Shown: positions 8,493 through 16,695, numbered from the stretch's first letter. The stretch is DNA of 54,528 bases from a bacterium (GCA_021806615.1 JAJZRB010000002.1:1-54528), one strand, 5' to 3'. The notes: a model not told the origin generated them from the sequence alone. Made by a program: numbers and translations.

Positions 8493-9587
8493 ATGTTCAA
8501 AATAATCAAAGTTACGCCGGCCGGCATCCGTCGCGGCTTATTAAGAACCGCCCACGGAGCGCTCGCTACGCCTTTTTATATGCCGGACGCGACGCGCGGT
8601 TTCGTCAAGCTGGTGGATAATGACGCGATAAGAAGAACCGGGACGGAGGCGCTAGTCGTGAATACTTTCCACCTTTATCTGCAGCCGGGATTGGAAGTTA
8701 TTAAGAAAGCCGGCGGGATACATAAGTTCATGGATTGGTCCGGGCCCCTCCTGTCAGATTCGGGAGGATTCCAGGTCTTTTCGCTTATCCATCAGAACAA
8801 GCAGATGGGAAGAATCAGCGATCAGGAAGTGGTTTTCAAATCGCCTTTAGACGGCAGCCGTCATCAGCTGACGCCCGAAAAATCTATCCAGATCCAGTTC
8901 GCTTTAGGAGTGGATATGATGGTCTGCCTTGACGACTGTCCGCCTAACGAGTTTGAGCGGGCCGATTTAGAGCGTGCCGTTATCCGGACTATCGCCTGGG
9001 CTAAGCGCTGCAAGAAAGAATACGAAAGGCAGATTAAGAGACGCGGGCTGCGCGGCTCCAAGCGCCCCTTATTATTCGCGGTTATCCAGGGCGGCGCGGA
9101 AATAGATCTGCGCGAACGCTGTGCCAGAGAATTAGTCGAGATAGGTTTCGACGGCTATGGTTTCGGCGCCCGGCCCGTCGATAAGCAAGGTAATTTTTTA
9201 GAAGAAGTCTTGCGGCGGACAGCCGGATTCATACCGCGGGACGCCCTGCGTTTCGCTCTCGGCATCGGTACGCCGGAAGATATTTATCGCTGCGCCCGCA
9301 TGGGTTGGGATATGTTTGATTGCGTCATTCCGACCCGCGAAGGCCGGCACGGCAAGCTATTCACGGCGGAGCGTCTGCCGCGCTATGGATCCTTGAACAT
9401 CAATAACGCTAAATTCGCCTTGGATTTTTCGCCTATCAATAAGAAGAGCCGCCTGGCAGAATTGCGCCGGCATTCTCGCGCCTATCTGCATCATTTATTC
9501 CGTCTTCAGGAAGGTCTAGGCCATAAGCTGGCGAGTTTGAATAATTTGGAGTTTTATCAAAGTTTGATGGATATTTTGAAAAAATAA
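8493..9587 (+). CDS. tgt: Divergent tRNA-guanine transglycosylase, zinc site absent
   Basis: Family function: exchange of guanine-34 in GUN anticodons for preQ1 or queuine. The TIM-barrel landmarks are present: LLSDSGGFQVFS (about 87-98), LDDCPP (146-151), VIQGG, and DMFDCVIPTR (273-282) carrying the nucleophilic Asp. Two things are odd. The C-terminal zinc motif (CxCxxC...H) reads KKSRLAELRRHSRAYLHHL with SLNNLEFY, so all three Cys and the His are gone. The usual GGLxVGE substrate loop reads GARPVDK. Length (364) is normal and nothing suggests a frameshift. No queuosine biosynthesis gene is in the window, so a salvaged base or altered substrate is possible. Last gene of the envelope run. Confidence 0.85.
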   Translation: MFKIIKVTPAGIRRGLLRTAHGALATPFYMPDATRGFVKLVDNDAIRRTGTEALVVNTFHLYLQPGLEVIKKAGGIHKFMDWSGPLLSDSGGFQVFSLIHQNKQMGRISDQEVVFKSPLDGSRHQLTPEKSIQIQFALGVDMMVCLDDCPPNEFERADLERAVIRTIAWAKRCKKEYERQIKRRGLRGSKRPLLFAVIQGGAEIDLRERCARELVEIGFDGYGFGARPVDKQGNFLEEVLRRTAGFIPRDALRFALGIGTPEDIYRCARMGWDMFDCVIPTREGRHGKLFTAERLPRYGSLNINNAKFALDFSPINKKSRLAELRRHSRAYLHHLFRLQEGLGHKLASLNNLEFYQSLMDILKK

Positions 9588-9600
9588 GGCGTGTTCATAA

Positions 9601-9630
9601 TAAAAAACCCGTTCTTTCTATAGAACGGGT
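9601..9630 (-). terminator. Terminator for the minus-strand gene 9657..10175
   Basis: A 9-bp stem, ACCCGTTCT (9607-9615) with AGAACGGGT (9622-9630), has a 6-nt loop. A run of six T follows on the minus strand only; on the plus strand the stem is followed by GGGAGGAGG, so it should not be an efficient terminator for tgt. Confidence 0.75.
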
Positions 9631-9656
9631 GGGAGGAGGAGCGCGGGATCGCAAGT

Positions 9657-10175
9657 TTAATCATTGAGCGTTTCAGCCGTCTGCAGTCTCGGGTTAGGAT
9701 CGAATAAGACCTCAAATTTTGTGAAGTCTAAGAAGGGAAAGCGGTCGTCAACATCATTATTGATCTGGACGAGTTGTCCCTCTTTGGCTTCTTTAAAGCC
9801 GAGATTTTTCAGGAATGTTTGATCGGTTATCAGGAGAGTTCCTTCTTCCAAGCTGTTCAGGAATGATCGGGCGTCCGGAACCAGGAATTTTTTTTCTGAA
9901 ATTTCCGCGCCGTCCGTCAGGAAGACGATGCCGGCATCGGGGTCCGGGAAACTTTCCGATCCGCATACGACGCTGTAAGCGTCAGGATTCAAGTCCATGA
10001 TGACAGCGACTTGGCTGTGTCTGAAACCGGTGCCGATAATAACTTGCTGGATTTTTATTTCCGGCATTTTCGCTGCAATCGTTCCGGCTATGGACATAGC
10101 TGTCATCGTCAAGCCAGGATTGGCTTTGCCGCTTTCAACTTGTCCGCAGGTGACAACATAAATAGTTTTTTCCAT
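9657..10175 (-). CDS. Degenerate histidine-phosphatase-like protein
   Basis: Small protein (172 aa) of unknown function. The N-terminus MEKTIYVVTCGQVESGKANP followed by GLT and later GFRHSQVA has the spacing of the histidine phosphatase superfamily (usually ...RHGQTE...LT..G...R..QTA). The catalytic RHG is TCG, so the phosphorylated His is missing. The C-terminal half (VVCGSES, LFDPNPR) shows no recognisable catalytic His. It could be a non-catalytic paralogue or an unrelated look-alike. An upstream TTGAGG eight bases before ATG is a moderate Shine-Dalgarno, unusual in this window. It is transcribed divergently from pyk and closed by its own terminator. Confidence 0.5.
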   Translation of the reverse strand: MEKTIYVVTCGQVESGKANPGLTMTAMSIAGTIAAKMPEIKIQQVIIGTGFRHSQVAVIMDLNPDAYSVVCGSESFPDPDAGIVFLTDGAEISEKKFLVPDARSFLNSLEEGTLLITDQTFLKNLGFKEAKEGQLVQINNDVDDRFPFLDFTKFEVLFDPNPRLQTAETLND

Positions 10176-10251
10176 TTTGGGGCCTCAAGTTTAAATTGAA
10201 AAATGAACGTTGATTAAAATCGTTAATTAAAAAATGTCGTTCTTTATTTTT

Positions 10252-10280
10252 ACTTTATAATCTTTATTAGTATTTGTCAA
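10252..10280 (-). promoter_or_regulatory. Candidate promoter for 9657..10175
   Basis: On the minus strand a perfect TTGACA (10280-10275) is followed after 17 nt by TAAAGT. The -10 is poor (4/6), so the call rests on the -35 and on the position in a divergent intergenic region. Confidence 0.35.
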
Positions 10281-10288
10281 TATGAAGA

Positions 10289-10317
10289 TTGGCAAAATTC
10301 CGTTTTTCCTTTATAAT
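10289..10317 (+). promoter_or_regulatory. Sigma-70-type promoter for pyk-eno operon
   Basis: TTGGCA (10289-10294) and a perfect TATAAT (10312-10317) are separated by exactly 17 nt. The predicted transcript has a leader of about 60 nt. Confidence 0.75.
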
Positions 10318-10347
10318 GGAGTTGGCCTAAACAAGGCTCTTTTAGTA

Positions 10348-10369
10348 AAAGACATCTTGGCATGTCTTT
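10348..10369 (+). promoter_or_regulatory. Hairpin in the pyk leader
   Basis: AAAGACAT (10348-10355) and ATGTCTTT (10362-10369) form an 8-bp stem with loop CTTGGC, 17 nt before the pyk ATG. There is no strong U-run after it. It could affect translation initiation or mRNA stability; the function is inferred. Confidence 0.35.
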
Positions 10370-10386
10370 ATTTATAATTATTAGCT

Positions 10387-11415
10387 ATGACTACGAAAAT
10401 TATCGCTACTATTGGACCAAAAACCGATTCGCCGGATCATCTTCTCCCGCTCCTTAAAGCGGGCGTGGACATCGTCCGGGTAAATTTTTCACATGCCGAT
10501 TATGATCAGTATAAAAGCATTAAGAAGACTATTGATGATTTTAATCAAAGCGCGGCTAATCACGTGGATTTGATGCTGGATTTGCAAGGACCGCGTATCC
10601 GCGTCGGCACTTTGCCGGAAGAAGGTATAATCTTGAAAGAAAGGGAAATTTATAAATTTATCTATTCCAAATCCCCTTATGAATCAGGCGGGGTTATTCC
10701 GATAAACAACGCGGAGCTGTACCTAGATATCAAGAAGAACGATCCTTTGTTCTTATGTAACGGCGCTATTGAACTACTGGTGCAAGACGTCAGGCGCGAA
10801 GTGATCACGGCTAAGGTCATTACCGGCGGCCTTTTGACTTCTAAGAAAGGGATAAATGTCCCTCGGACGCATATTAAAAAAGGCGGCATGACTCCTAAGG
10901 ACGTCCAGGATGTTAAGTTTGGCTTGCGCGCCGGCATGGATTATGTGGCGCTTTCTTTCGTCCAGACCGAAGAAGACGTCCTGCGCTTGCGCCGCTTATT
11001 AGGCAAGAAAAGCAAGGTCAAGATAATTTCCAAGATTGAGCGGGCTATCGCTTTGAAGAATATCGATAAGATTATCGCCGCTTCGGATGTGATTATGGTA
11101 GCCCGAGGCGATTTGGGCATTGAAATCCCGATTGAAGACCTGCCGATAATCCAGAAGAATCTGGTCCGGCATGCCCATTGGCACGATAAACCGGCGATAA
11201 TCGCGACCCAGGTCATGACTTCTATGATTCAGAATCCGCATCCGACCCGCGCGGAGGTTTCAGATATCGCTAATGCCGTATTTGATGGCGCTGACATGGT
11301 CATGCTCTCAGACGAGACGGCAGTGGGCGATTATCCGGTTCCGGCCATCAAGACTTTGCGTAAAGTCCTGGACCGGGCGGAACGCTATCTCTATAAAACT
11401 AATGTCACCCTCTAA
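10387..11415 (+). CDS. pyk: Pyruvate kinase, short form
   Basis: Converts phosphoenolpyruvate plus ADP to pyruvate plus ATP, the last step of glycolysis. Recognised by KIIATIGP at the N-terminus, VRVNFSHA, MLDLQGPRIRVG, the ISKIE lysine/glutamate region, VARGDLGIE, and IIATQVMTSMIQNPHPTRAE. It has 342 residues and ends just after the barrel (LSDETAVGDYPVPAIKTL). The C-terminal domain of about 120 residues, which carries allosteric contacts in most bacterial enzymes, is missing. The stop is followed one base later by the eno ATG, so the end is genuine. Short forms are known; loss of allosteric control is inferred. A clean promoter lies upstream. Confidence 0.92.
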   Translation: MTTKIIATIGPKTDSPDHLLPLLKAGVDIVRVNFSHADYDQYKSIKKTIDDFNQSAANHVDLMLDLQGPRIRVGTLPEEGIILKEREIYKFIYSKSPYESGGVIPINNAELYLDIKKNDPLFLCNGAIELLVQDVRREVITAKVITGGLLTSKKGINVPRTHIKKGGMTPKDVQDVKFGLRAGMDYVALSFVQTEEDVLRLRRLLGKKSKVKIISKIERAIALKNIDKIIAASDVIMVARGDLGIEIPIEDLPIIQKNLVRHAHWHDKPAIIATQVMTSMIQNPHPTRAEVSDIANAVFDGADMVMLSDETAVGDYPVPAIKTLRKVLDRAERYLYKTNVTL

Positions 11416-11416
11416 T

Positions 11417-12706
11417 ATGAAGATAAAAGATATCCGAGCTTTGGAAGTTTTAGATTCCCGCGGCAATCCGACTGTCGCCGCGACCGTTATCTTGGATAGC
11501 GGCGTTAGCGCGACGGCCATGGTTCCGAGCGGCGCTTCTACGGGGAGCTATGAAGCCGTAGAATTACGCGATCAGGATGCCGGCCGCTATCACGGCCAGG
11601 GAGTCTTGACCGCGCTCAAGAATATTACGGACAAGATAAGGCCGGTCCTTCTTGGTTTAGATCCGACCGAGCAGGAAAAAATAGATGAACTTATGATCAG
11701 GTTGGACGGTACAGAAAACAAAGCCAATTTAGGAGCGAACGCTATTCTAGCCGTTTCCTTGGCCGTAGCGCGCGCCGCCGCCGCCGGTTCGGGCAAGCCC
11801 CTTTATCAATATTTGACGAAATTCAATCCAGATTTTTCCGGCCGATATACTATGCCGATCCCGATGATGAACGTCCTGAACGGCGGTAAGCACGCTAATT
11901 GGGCGACCGATATCCAAGAATATATGATCCTACCCGTCGGCGCTGAGAATATGGCGGGAGCGGTCAGGATCGGTTCGGAGATCTACCAGAGCTTGAAGAA
12001 GATCATAAAAGACCATGGCTATAGCGTGGCGGTGGGTGATGAGGGAGGCTTCGCCCCGGCCGTGAAGAATAATGAAGAGACTTTCGCTCTCCTGGCAGAA
12101 GCGGTCAAGGCCGCCGGCTATGAATTGGGCCGGGATATAATTTTCGGCATTGATGCGGCCGCTTCGGAATTTTTTAAGGATGGCGCGTATTACTTGAAGA
12201 AGGAAGGAAAGAATCTAAGCGGCTATGAGCTAGCCGGTTTTTATCGCGATTTAGCGACTCGTTATCCTATTTATTCCTTTGAAGATGTCTTTGCCGAGGA
12301 TGATTGGGATAGTTTCCGCGACTTTACCGCGGCGGGCGGCGATAAGATCCAGGTTGTCGGCGATGACTTATACGTTACGAACGTCAAACGCCTGGAACGT
12401 GGCATCGCGGAAAAAACGACTAACTCTATCCTGATCAAGCTCAACCAGATAGGCACCCTGTCGGAAACGATCAAAGCCGTTCTTTTGGCGCACCAAAAGG
12501 GTTTGACTGCGGTTATTTCCCATCGTAGCGGCGAAACCGAAGATGCTTTCATCGCCGATCTGGTAGTCGCGATGGGGAGCGGCCAAATCAAAGCTGGAGC
12601 GCCAGCCAGGTCAGAACGGACCGCTAAATACAACCGCTTAATGGCTATTGAAGACGAATTAAAAGGCCTAGCTTTTTATGCGACCTGGCCTTTCGCCGGA
12701 AAATAA
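11417..12706 (+). CDS. eno: Enolase
   Basis: Interconverts 2-phosphoglycerate and phosphoenolpyruvate. The start is ATG 11417 (MKIKDIRALEVLDSRGNPTV); the track's start at 11273 lies inside pyk. It has 429 residues, the normal length. Motifs in order: PSGASTGSYEA, VGDEGGFAP (catalytic loop), FEDVFAEDDW with Mg-ligand acidic residues, KLNQIGTLSE with the catalytic lysine, and SHRSGETED. One base separates it from the pyk stop, so translation is almost certainly coupled. The two adjacent glycolytic steps therefore share one operon. Confidence 0.96.
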   Translation: MKIKDIRALEVLDSRGNPTVAATVILDSGVSATAMVPSGASTGSYEAVELRDQDAGRYHGQGVLTALKNITDKIRPVLLGLDPTEQEKIDELMIRLDGTENKANLGANAILAVSLAVARAAAAGSGKPLYQYLTKFNPDFSGRYTMPIPMMNVLNGGKHANWATDIQEYMILPVGAENMAGAVRIGSEIYQSLKKIIKDHGYSVAVGDEGGFAPAVKNNEETFALLAEAVKAAGYELGRDIIFGIDAAASEFFKDGAYYLKKEGKNLSGYELAGFYRDLATRYPIYSFEDVFAEDDWDSFRDFTAAGGDKIQVVGDDLYVTNVKRLERGIAEKTTNSILIKLNQIGTLSETIKAVLLAHQKGLTAVISHRSGETEDAFIADLVVAMGSGQIKAGAPARSERTAKYNRLMAIEDELKGLAFYATWPFAGK

Positions 12707-12712
12707 AATCAT

Positions 12713-13822
12713 ATGATGCAAATCATTTTTTTCGCGGTTTCTACAGTCACGCTTTTAGCGAGCCACGCTTTATTCTGGTACATTTTTATCCGTTTCTTCC
12801 ATATCGTTTCTGTCTACGGCCGGATAGCGGCCGCCCTCGTCCTGTTCTTCTTATTTTTAAACGCGATCGTTTCTTCCTATATCATCCATAAGTGGGATAA
12901 TATCTTTACCCGTTATTATTATATCCTTTCCGTCTTCTGGATCGGCCTGTCTTTCAATCTATGCCTGGCCGCCGCGCTTATCGCCGTCTTGAAATTGGCT
13001 GATTGGTCCTTTGATTTCTATCTGCCGGATTTATATTTGAAAATAATCTTTGTCGCCTCCGCCTCGTTCCTGACTCTCATCGGCCTCTATCGCGCTTGGC
13101 GTCCGCAGGTCAAAGAATATACGGTTACCATTAAGGATCTGCCGGAGTCTTGGCAAAATAAGACCATAGTCCAATTATCAGACGTCCATCTGGGAGCGAT
13201 TTATCGTAAAAAATTTTTTTATCGCTTGATTGATAAGATAAATGACCTGGATCCAGCCGCCGTTTTTATCACCGGAGACCTGTTTGACGGCATGGATGCG
13301 GAATTTAGCTGGCTTAACCATCCTTTCGCGCGCCTTAACGCTCCGCAAGGGATCTATTATAGCTTCGGCAACCACGATTTGTACCTCGGCTTCAATCGCG
13401 TCATCGATCTATTGAAAGAAAACCCGGTCAAGATCTTGGATAATAGCATGGCTGTCGTAGACGGCTTGCAGATAATCGGTATCAGCTATTCTTTCAATAG
13501 CGATTTCAATCTGGAAGCAGAGATTTTAAAACAGATAAATTACAGCGCGGCTAAACCCAGCATTCTCTTGCTGCACGCGCCGAAAAATATAGATTTAGCT
13601 AAGAAGGCCGGCATTGATTTGCAGCTTTCCGGCCATACGCACGACGGACAGCTCTGGCCCTTTAATTATATCGTGAGCTGGGCGCATAAGGGTTATGGCT
13701 ACGGATTTTTCCATGAAGGCGATTTTTCCCTGGTCGTCACTTCCGGCGCCGGTTCCTGGGGTCCGCCGATCAGGACGGCGGCGCGGAGCGAGATAGTCAA
13801 GATCACTTTGCGTAGAAAATAG
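12713..13822 (+). CDS. Membrane-anchored metallophosphoesterase (YkuE/YaeI-like)
   Basis: Calcineurin-like phosphoesterase with a membrane N-terminus. About four hydrophobic segments occupy residues 1-125. The phosphoesterase domain follows with all metal-ligand blocks: QLSDVHLG (D, H), ITGDLFDG, FGNHDLY, LLHAPK, and SGHTHDGQ. The substrate is unknown; YkuE/YaeI relatives have been linked to lipid or envelope phosphoesters. Start is ATG 12713 or the adjacent ATG 12716. It lies 6 nt behind eno and is probably read through from the pyk promoter. Confidence 0.85.
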   Translation: MMQIIFFAVSTVTLLASHALFWYIFIRFFHIVSVYGRIAAALVLFFLFLNAIVSSYIIHKWDNIFTRYYYILSVFWIGLSFNLCLAAALIAVLKLADWSFDFYLPDLYLKIIFVASASFLTLIGLYRAWRPQVKEYTVTIKDLPESWQNKTIVQLSDVHLGAIYRKKFFYRLIDKINDLDPAAVFITGDLFDGMDAEFSWLNHPFARLNAPQGIYYSFGNHDLYLGFNRVIDLLKENPVKILDNSMAVVDGLQIIGISYSFNSDFNLEAEILKQINYSAAKPSILLLHAPKNIDLAKKAGIDLQLSGHTHDGQLWPFNYIVSWAHKGYGYGFFHEGDFSLVVTSGAGSWGPPIRTAARSEIVKITLRRK

Positions 13823-13878
13823 CATGATAGCAGGCGCTGAATTATTATTAAATGGATTGTCCGGGCAATCATAATCAT

Positions 13879-14946
13879 ATGGATATCACTAATCTGCACC
13901 ACGTCTTAGCGGACGAACCGAAGTTCCGCTACGCTCAAGCCAATAAAGCTTTATTCCAGGATTTCATATCTGATTGGGCTGAGGCTTCTAATCTGCCGAA
14001 GCCTTTGCGGGAGAAACTCGCAGAGGAATGTCCTTTAGGAATAAAGGCCGAAGTCTTAGAGACCGCTCGCAGCCATAAAAGTTGGAAAGCTCTTATTACT
14101 TTAGCTGACGGCGAGGTAATAGAAACGGTGCTTATTCGTCAGAATAATGATAAGAAAGCCGATGGTATAAAGGGCCAGGAAGAACAAAAAAGCGCCCGGA
14201 ATACGGTCTGTGTTTCGTCCCAGGCCGGCTGTCCGTTGAATTGCTCTTTTTGCGCGACCGGCATGAACGGCTTCCGCCGCAATTTAAGCGCCGAAGAAAT
14301 AGTCGAACAGGTGGTTTTCTGGTCCCGTTATTTGAAACAGGAGGGAAAGAATGAAAAAATCGATAATATTGTCTTCATGGGCATGGGCGAGCCCTTCTTG
14401 AATTATGAACAATTCATCAAGGCCGTGAAATTCATAAATAATCCGGAAACTTTGAATATCGGCGCGCGCCGCCTGTCGGTTTCTACGGCCGGAGTATTAG
14501 AGGGCATCAAGCGCCTGGCCGGCGAAAAATTACAGATCAATTTAGCGATATCGCTCCATGCGGCTAATGATGAACTCCGCCGCGACCTGATGCCTATCGC
14601 TAAGAAGCACTCTTTGTACGAGCTTTTTAAGGCCGTAGATAATTACATCGCTAAGACCGGGCGCCGGGTGATGTTTGAATACCTGATGATAAAAGGCGTT
14701 AACGATCGCGATGAAGACGCGCGGGAACTCGCCCGGCTGATGAAAAAGCCGCTCTATCTCGCGAACCTCATCCCCTATAATCCCACCGGCCGCTTCCAGG
14801 CTTCCGACCGCGGACGCATCGCTGAATTTAAAAAGATATTGGAAGGAGAACGGGTGCCGGTGACTGTGCGCCTGAGTTTCGGGGCGGATATTTCCGCCGC
14901 CTGCGGACAATTAGCCGGAAAGAAGAAAAACCAGGCCGCTGCTTAG
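13879..14946 (+). CDS. rlmN: 23S rRNA (A2503-C2)/tRNA (A37-C2) methyltransferase
   Basis: Radical-SAM enzyme that methylates C2 of A2503 in 23S rRNA and A37 in some tRNAs. The radical-SAM cluster motif is CPLNCSFC, followed by FMGMGEP, LAISLHAAND and, near the C-terminus, the second catalytic Cys in ADISAACGQLAG. The start is placed at ATG 13879 (MDITNLHHVL), giving 355 residues; the ORF track begins at 13852 on a less likely ATG inside an inverted repeat. It is the last gene of the pyk-eno unit, closed by the hairpin at 14988-15016. Confidence 0.93.
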   Translation: MDITNLHHVLADEPKFRYAQANKALFQDFISDWAEASNLPKPLREKLAEECPLGIKAEVLETARSHKSWKALITLADGEVIETVLIRQNNDKKADGIKGQEEQKSARNTVCVSSQAGCPLNCSFCATGMNGFRRNLSAEEIVEQVVFWSRYLKQEGKNEKIDNIVFMGMGEPFLNYEQFIKAVKFINNPETLNIGARRLSVSTAGVLEGIKRLAGEKLQINLAISLHAANDELRRDLMPIAKKHSLYELFKAVDNYIAKTGRRVMFEYLMIKGVNDRDEDARELARLMKKPLYLANLIPYNPTGRFQASDRGRIAEFKKILEGERVPVTVRLSFGADISAACGQLAGKKKNQAAA

Positions 14947-14987
14947 CTAGATCTGGGCCAAGCGCCATAAGAATATTCGGTAAATGA

Positions 14988-15016
14988 AAAAGCTCAACTT
15001 AACTAGTTGAGCTTTT
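14988..15016. terminator. Bidirectional terminator between rlmN and 15028..16089
   Basis: A perfect 12-bp stem, AAAAGCTCAACT (14988-14999) with AGTTGAGCTTTT (15005-15016), has a 5-nt loop. A/T tails lie on both sides, so it can end both convergent transcripts. Confidence 0.85.
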
Positions 15017-15027
15017 GAGTTTGAGAA

Positions 15028-16089
15028 TCAAGGCGATGAGTCGCGGGCATAACGGGCAGGATAGCGCACGACTTCGGCGTTCAGGAGCCGGACCAAAGTC
15101 TTATTGTCTATCTTATCAGCCACGTGCTCTTTGATTATCGGGACGATATCAAGCTTGGCTGAACCGACTTCCATCCGTTCCTGTCCTTGGATGCGATATT
15201 TAACGACGCAAAGCCAGGGAAAACGTTTATAGCCATAGGCGAGAATGTCTTGGACATTGATGAAATTAGGCATTTCGCCCAAATTAACATAACCGACCGG
15301 GCGGCCGATCTTCTTAGCTTGGCGGAAAAAGATTGAAGAGTCGGAGAATTTCAGCTTCGCCTTATTAGTCTCTTTGACTGCTTTCGGGAAAAGGTTGGCC
15401 AGAGAGACTACGTCCGTATTTGGTCGGCTATAGATCAATTCTTGGACTGAAGCCAAAAAATAGAATAGGTAGAAATTACTGTCCCGCAGATTATTGCCGA
15501 TAATGCTGGCGACATAGCTGGCTCCCAGATAGCGGACAGCCAAGCTATTGCCGTTTAAAATATCGGGGTTGTCGGACATTAACGCCGCTTCCGCTTCTTT
15601 CCAGTATCTCGGACTGTGGCATTTGTACCGTTCCAGGAGCTGAAGAGGCGTAATCCCGCGTTGCCATTTGATGATTTCGCGGTATTGGTTCATATAATGC
15701 AGTTCAGCTGGCAGCCAATCATGCTGAGTATCCAGCCACCAGGCGATATCCGCTTCGTGCCGCTCCATAAAAGCGACGAGATTCGGCATATCCTCGTTAT
15801 GCTGAGGTCCGATATTGATAAGATATAGGCTTATCCCCCCGGTATTTATAGGCATCCGGTCTTCATCTTCCAGATAAGGATTATCATCTTCGCGCTGATA
15901 GTGCTTTATTTCCGCGAGAAGAGCTCTTTGAAAACCATCTTCGTCGCCAAGAGATTCAGGCTTGGCATTCATGACGATAATCGTTTCCGGGGATTTCCTG
16001 AATTTACGAAAGATGGCCGCAACCGGGAAAATATTTTCCAGTCTGCTGATATCACATAGGATTACTTTGATTGACGGGTAACTAGGCAT
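15028..16089 (-). CDS. Hypothetical protein of unknown function
   Basis: Protein of 353 residues that I do not recognise. The start (IKVILCDISRLENIFPVAAI) reads like a beta-alpha unit. The middle has TGGISLYLINIGPQHNEDMP and the C-terminal half is mixed, with a CVVKYRIQGQERMEVGSAKL beta region. There is no signal peptide, transmembrane segment or obvious catalytic motif. Its ATG is preceded by GGAGG at 5-nt spacing, one of the few canonical Shine-Dalgarno sequences in the window. It has its own putative promoter and a shared terminator and runs against the surrounding housekeeping genes, so it looks like an accessory gene. Confidence 0.6.
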   Translation of the reverse strand: MPSYPSIKVILCDISRLENIFPVAAIFRKFRKSPETIIVMNAKPESLGDEDGFQRALLAEIKHYQREDDNPYLEDEDRMPINTGGISLYLINIGPQHNEDMPNLVAFMERHEADIAWWLDTQHDWLPAELHYMNQYREIIKWQRGITPLQLLERYKCHSPRYWKEAEAALMSDNPDILNGNSLAVRYLGASYVASIIGNNLRDSNFYLFYFLASVQELIYSRPNTDVVSLANLFPKAVKETNKAKLKFSDSSIFFRQAKKIGRPVGYVNLGEMPNFINVQDILAYGYKRFPWLCVVKYRIQGQERMEVGSAKLDIVPIIKEHVADKIDNKTLVRLLNAEVVRYPARYARDSSP

Positions 16090-16094
16090 GATAT

Positions 16095-16099
16095 CCTCC
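16095..16099 (-). promoter_or_regulatory. Strong Shine-Dalgarno for 15028..16089
   Basis: GGAGG on the minus strand lies 5 nt before the ATG at 16089. It fixes this start and contrasts with most genes here, which have AT-rich, SD-less upstream regions. Confidence 0.8.
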
Positions 16100-16161
16100 G
16101 TTCATTAAATGATTGTTTAAGGACGATTATTTTTAAAATTTTTATCTTATTAACTATAGAT

Positions 16162-16190
16162 AATTTAGCGCAGTTAGCCGCTCGCGTCAA
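16162..16190 (-). promoter_or_regulatory. Candidate promoter for 15028..16089
   Basis: TTGACG and TAAATT on the minus strand are separated by 17 nt, just after the terminator of the preceding gene. Confidence 0.45.
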
Positions 16191-16191
16191 C

Positions 16192-16223
16192 AAAAAAGGT
16201 GCATAACCTCAGCCGGACACCTT
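16192..16223 (-). terminator. Terminator of 16264..16611
   Basis: On the minus strand AAGGTG (16223-16218) pairs with CACCTT (16201-16196) around a 16-nt loop, followed by a T run. Confidence 0.6.
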
Positions 16224-16263
16224 ATATTTCCGTGTTTTAGGGCCGCCGCCTGTTTATAGGCAT

Positions 16264-16611
16264 TCAGCTTAATATGCCAGCTATGTCTTTCTTGAGGCGT
16301 TCAGTCAGCTTTATCGCTTGGCTATATCGGCCGCTACGAGCGGCGGCGCGGGCGGCTGTAAAACGGGCGAAAACCTCTTCGTTGACGCCGCCTACTTGCC
16401 GACCGGTTATCTGTCGCCAAGCTCGATAGTCATTATTTTCAAAAGCGCTGATAATCAGTTCCCGCCGCTCCTGTTTATAAGAGGCTTGATCGTTATTCCA
16501 GTCGATATCAGCGTCGTTATTCAATGGCGCCTGATAGCTGCCCGCCAGGCCAGCCGACAGGAAGAATGTCAAGAAGGCGATATTTATAGCCGCTTTTTTA
16601 TATTTTTTCAT
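16264..16611 (-). CDS. Small secreted protein
   Basis: Protein of 115 residues with a clear signal peptide (MKKYKKAAINIAFLTFFLSA, then GLAG), so it is exported. The mature part is short and helical with the pattern DYRAWRQITG ... EVFARFTAARAAARSGRYSQ. This resembles small exported Patescibacteria proteins in which a W/F-containing helix pair is followed by an Ala-rich helix. Function is unknown. There is no Shine-Dalgarno before the ATG. The overlapping plus-strand ORF 16318..16635 has no such features and is treated as a shadow. Confidence 0.6.
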   Translation of the reverse strand: MKKYKKAAINIAFLTFFLSAGLAGSYQAPLNNDADIDWNNDQASYKQERRELIISAFENNDYRAWRQITGRQVGGVNEEVFARFTAARAAARSGRYSQAIKLTERLKKDIAGILS

Positions 16612-16686
16612 AGGTTGAAGCTAGATATTCATTAGTACGCCGGATGGCTACCGATTTCTTCAAATTTAGGAATTATTCGGATTTTT

Positions 16687-16695
16687 TGGTAAAAT
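16687..16695 (+). promoter_or_regulatory. Extended -10 promoter for the 16713 operon
   Basis: TGGTAAAAT is an extended -10, 17 nt before ATG 16713. No clear -35. Confidence 0.45.

Noticed and set aside
13854-13869. GATTG-TCCGGG-CAATC hairpin before rlmN
   Set aside because: Only 5 bp, no T tract; used only to argue against the earlier rlmN start.
16318-16635. Plus-strand ORF of 105 aa over the secreted protein gene
   Set aside because: The minus-strand frame has a signal peptide and matching terminator; the plus frame has neither.
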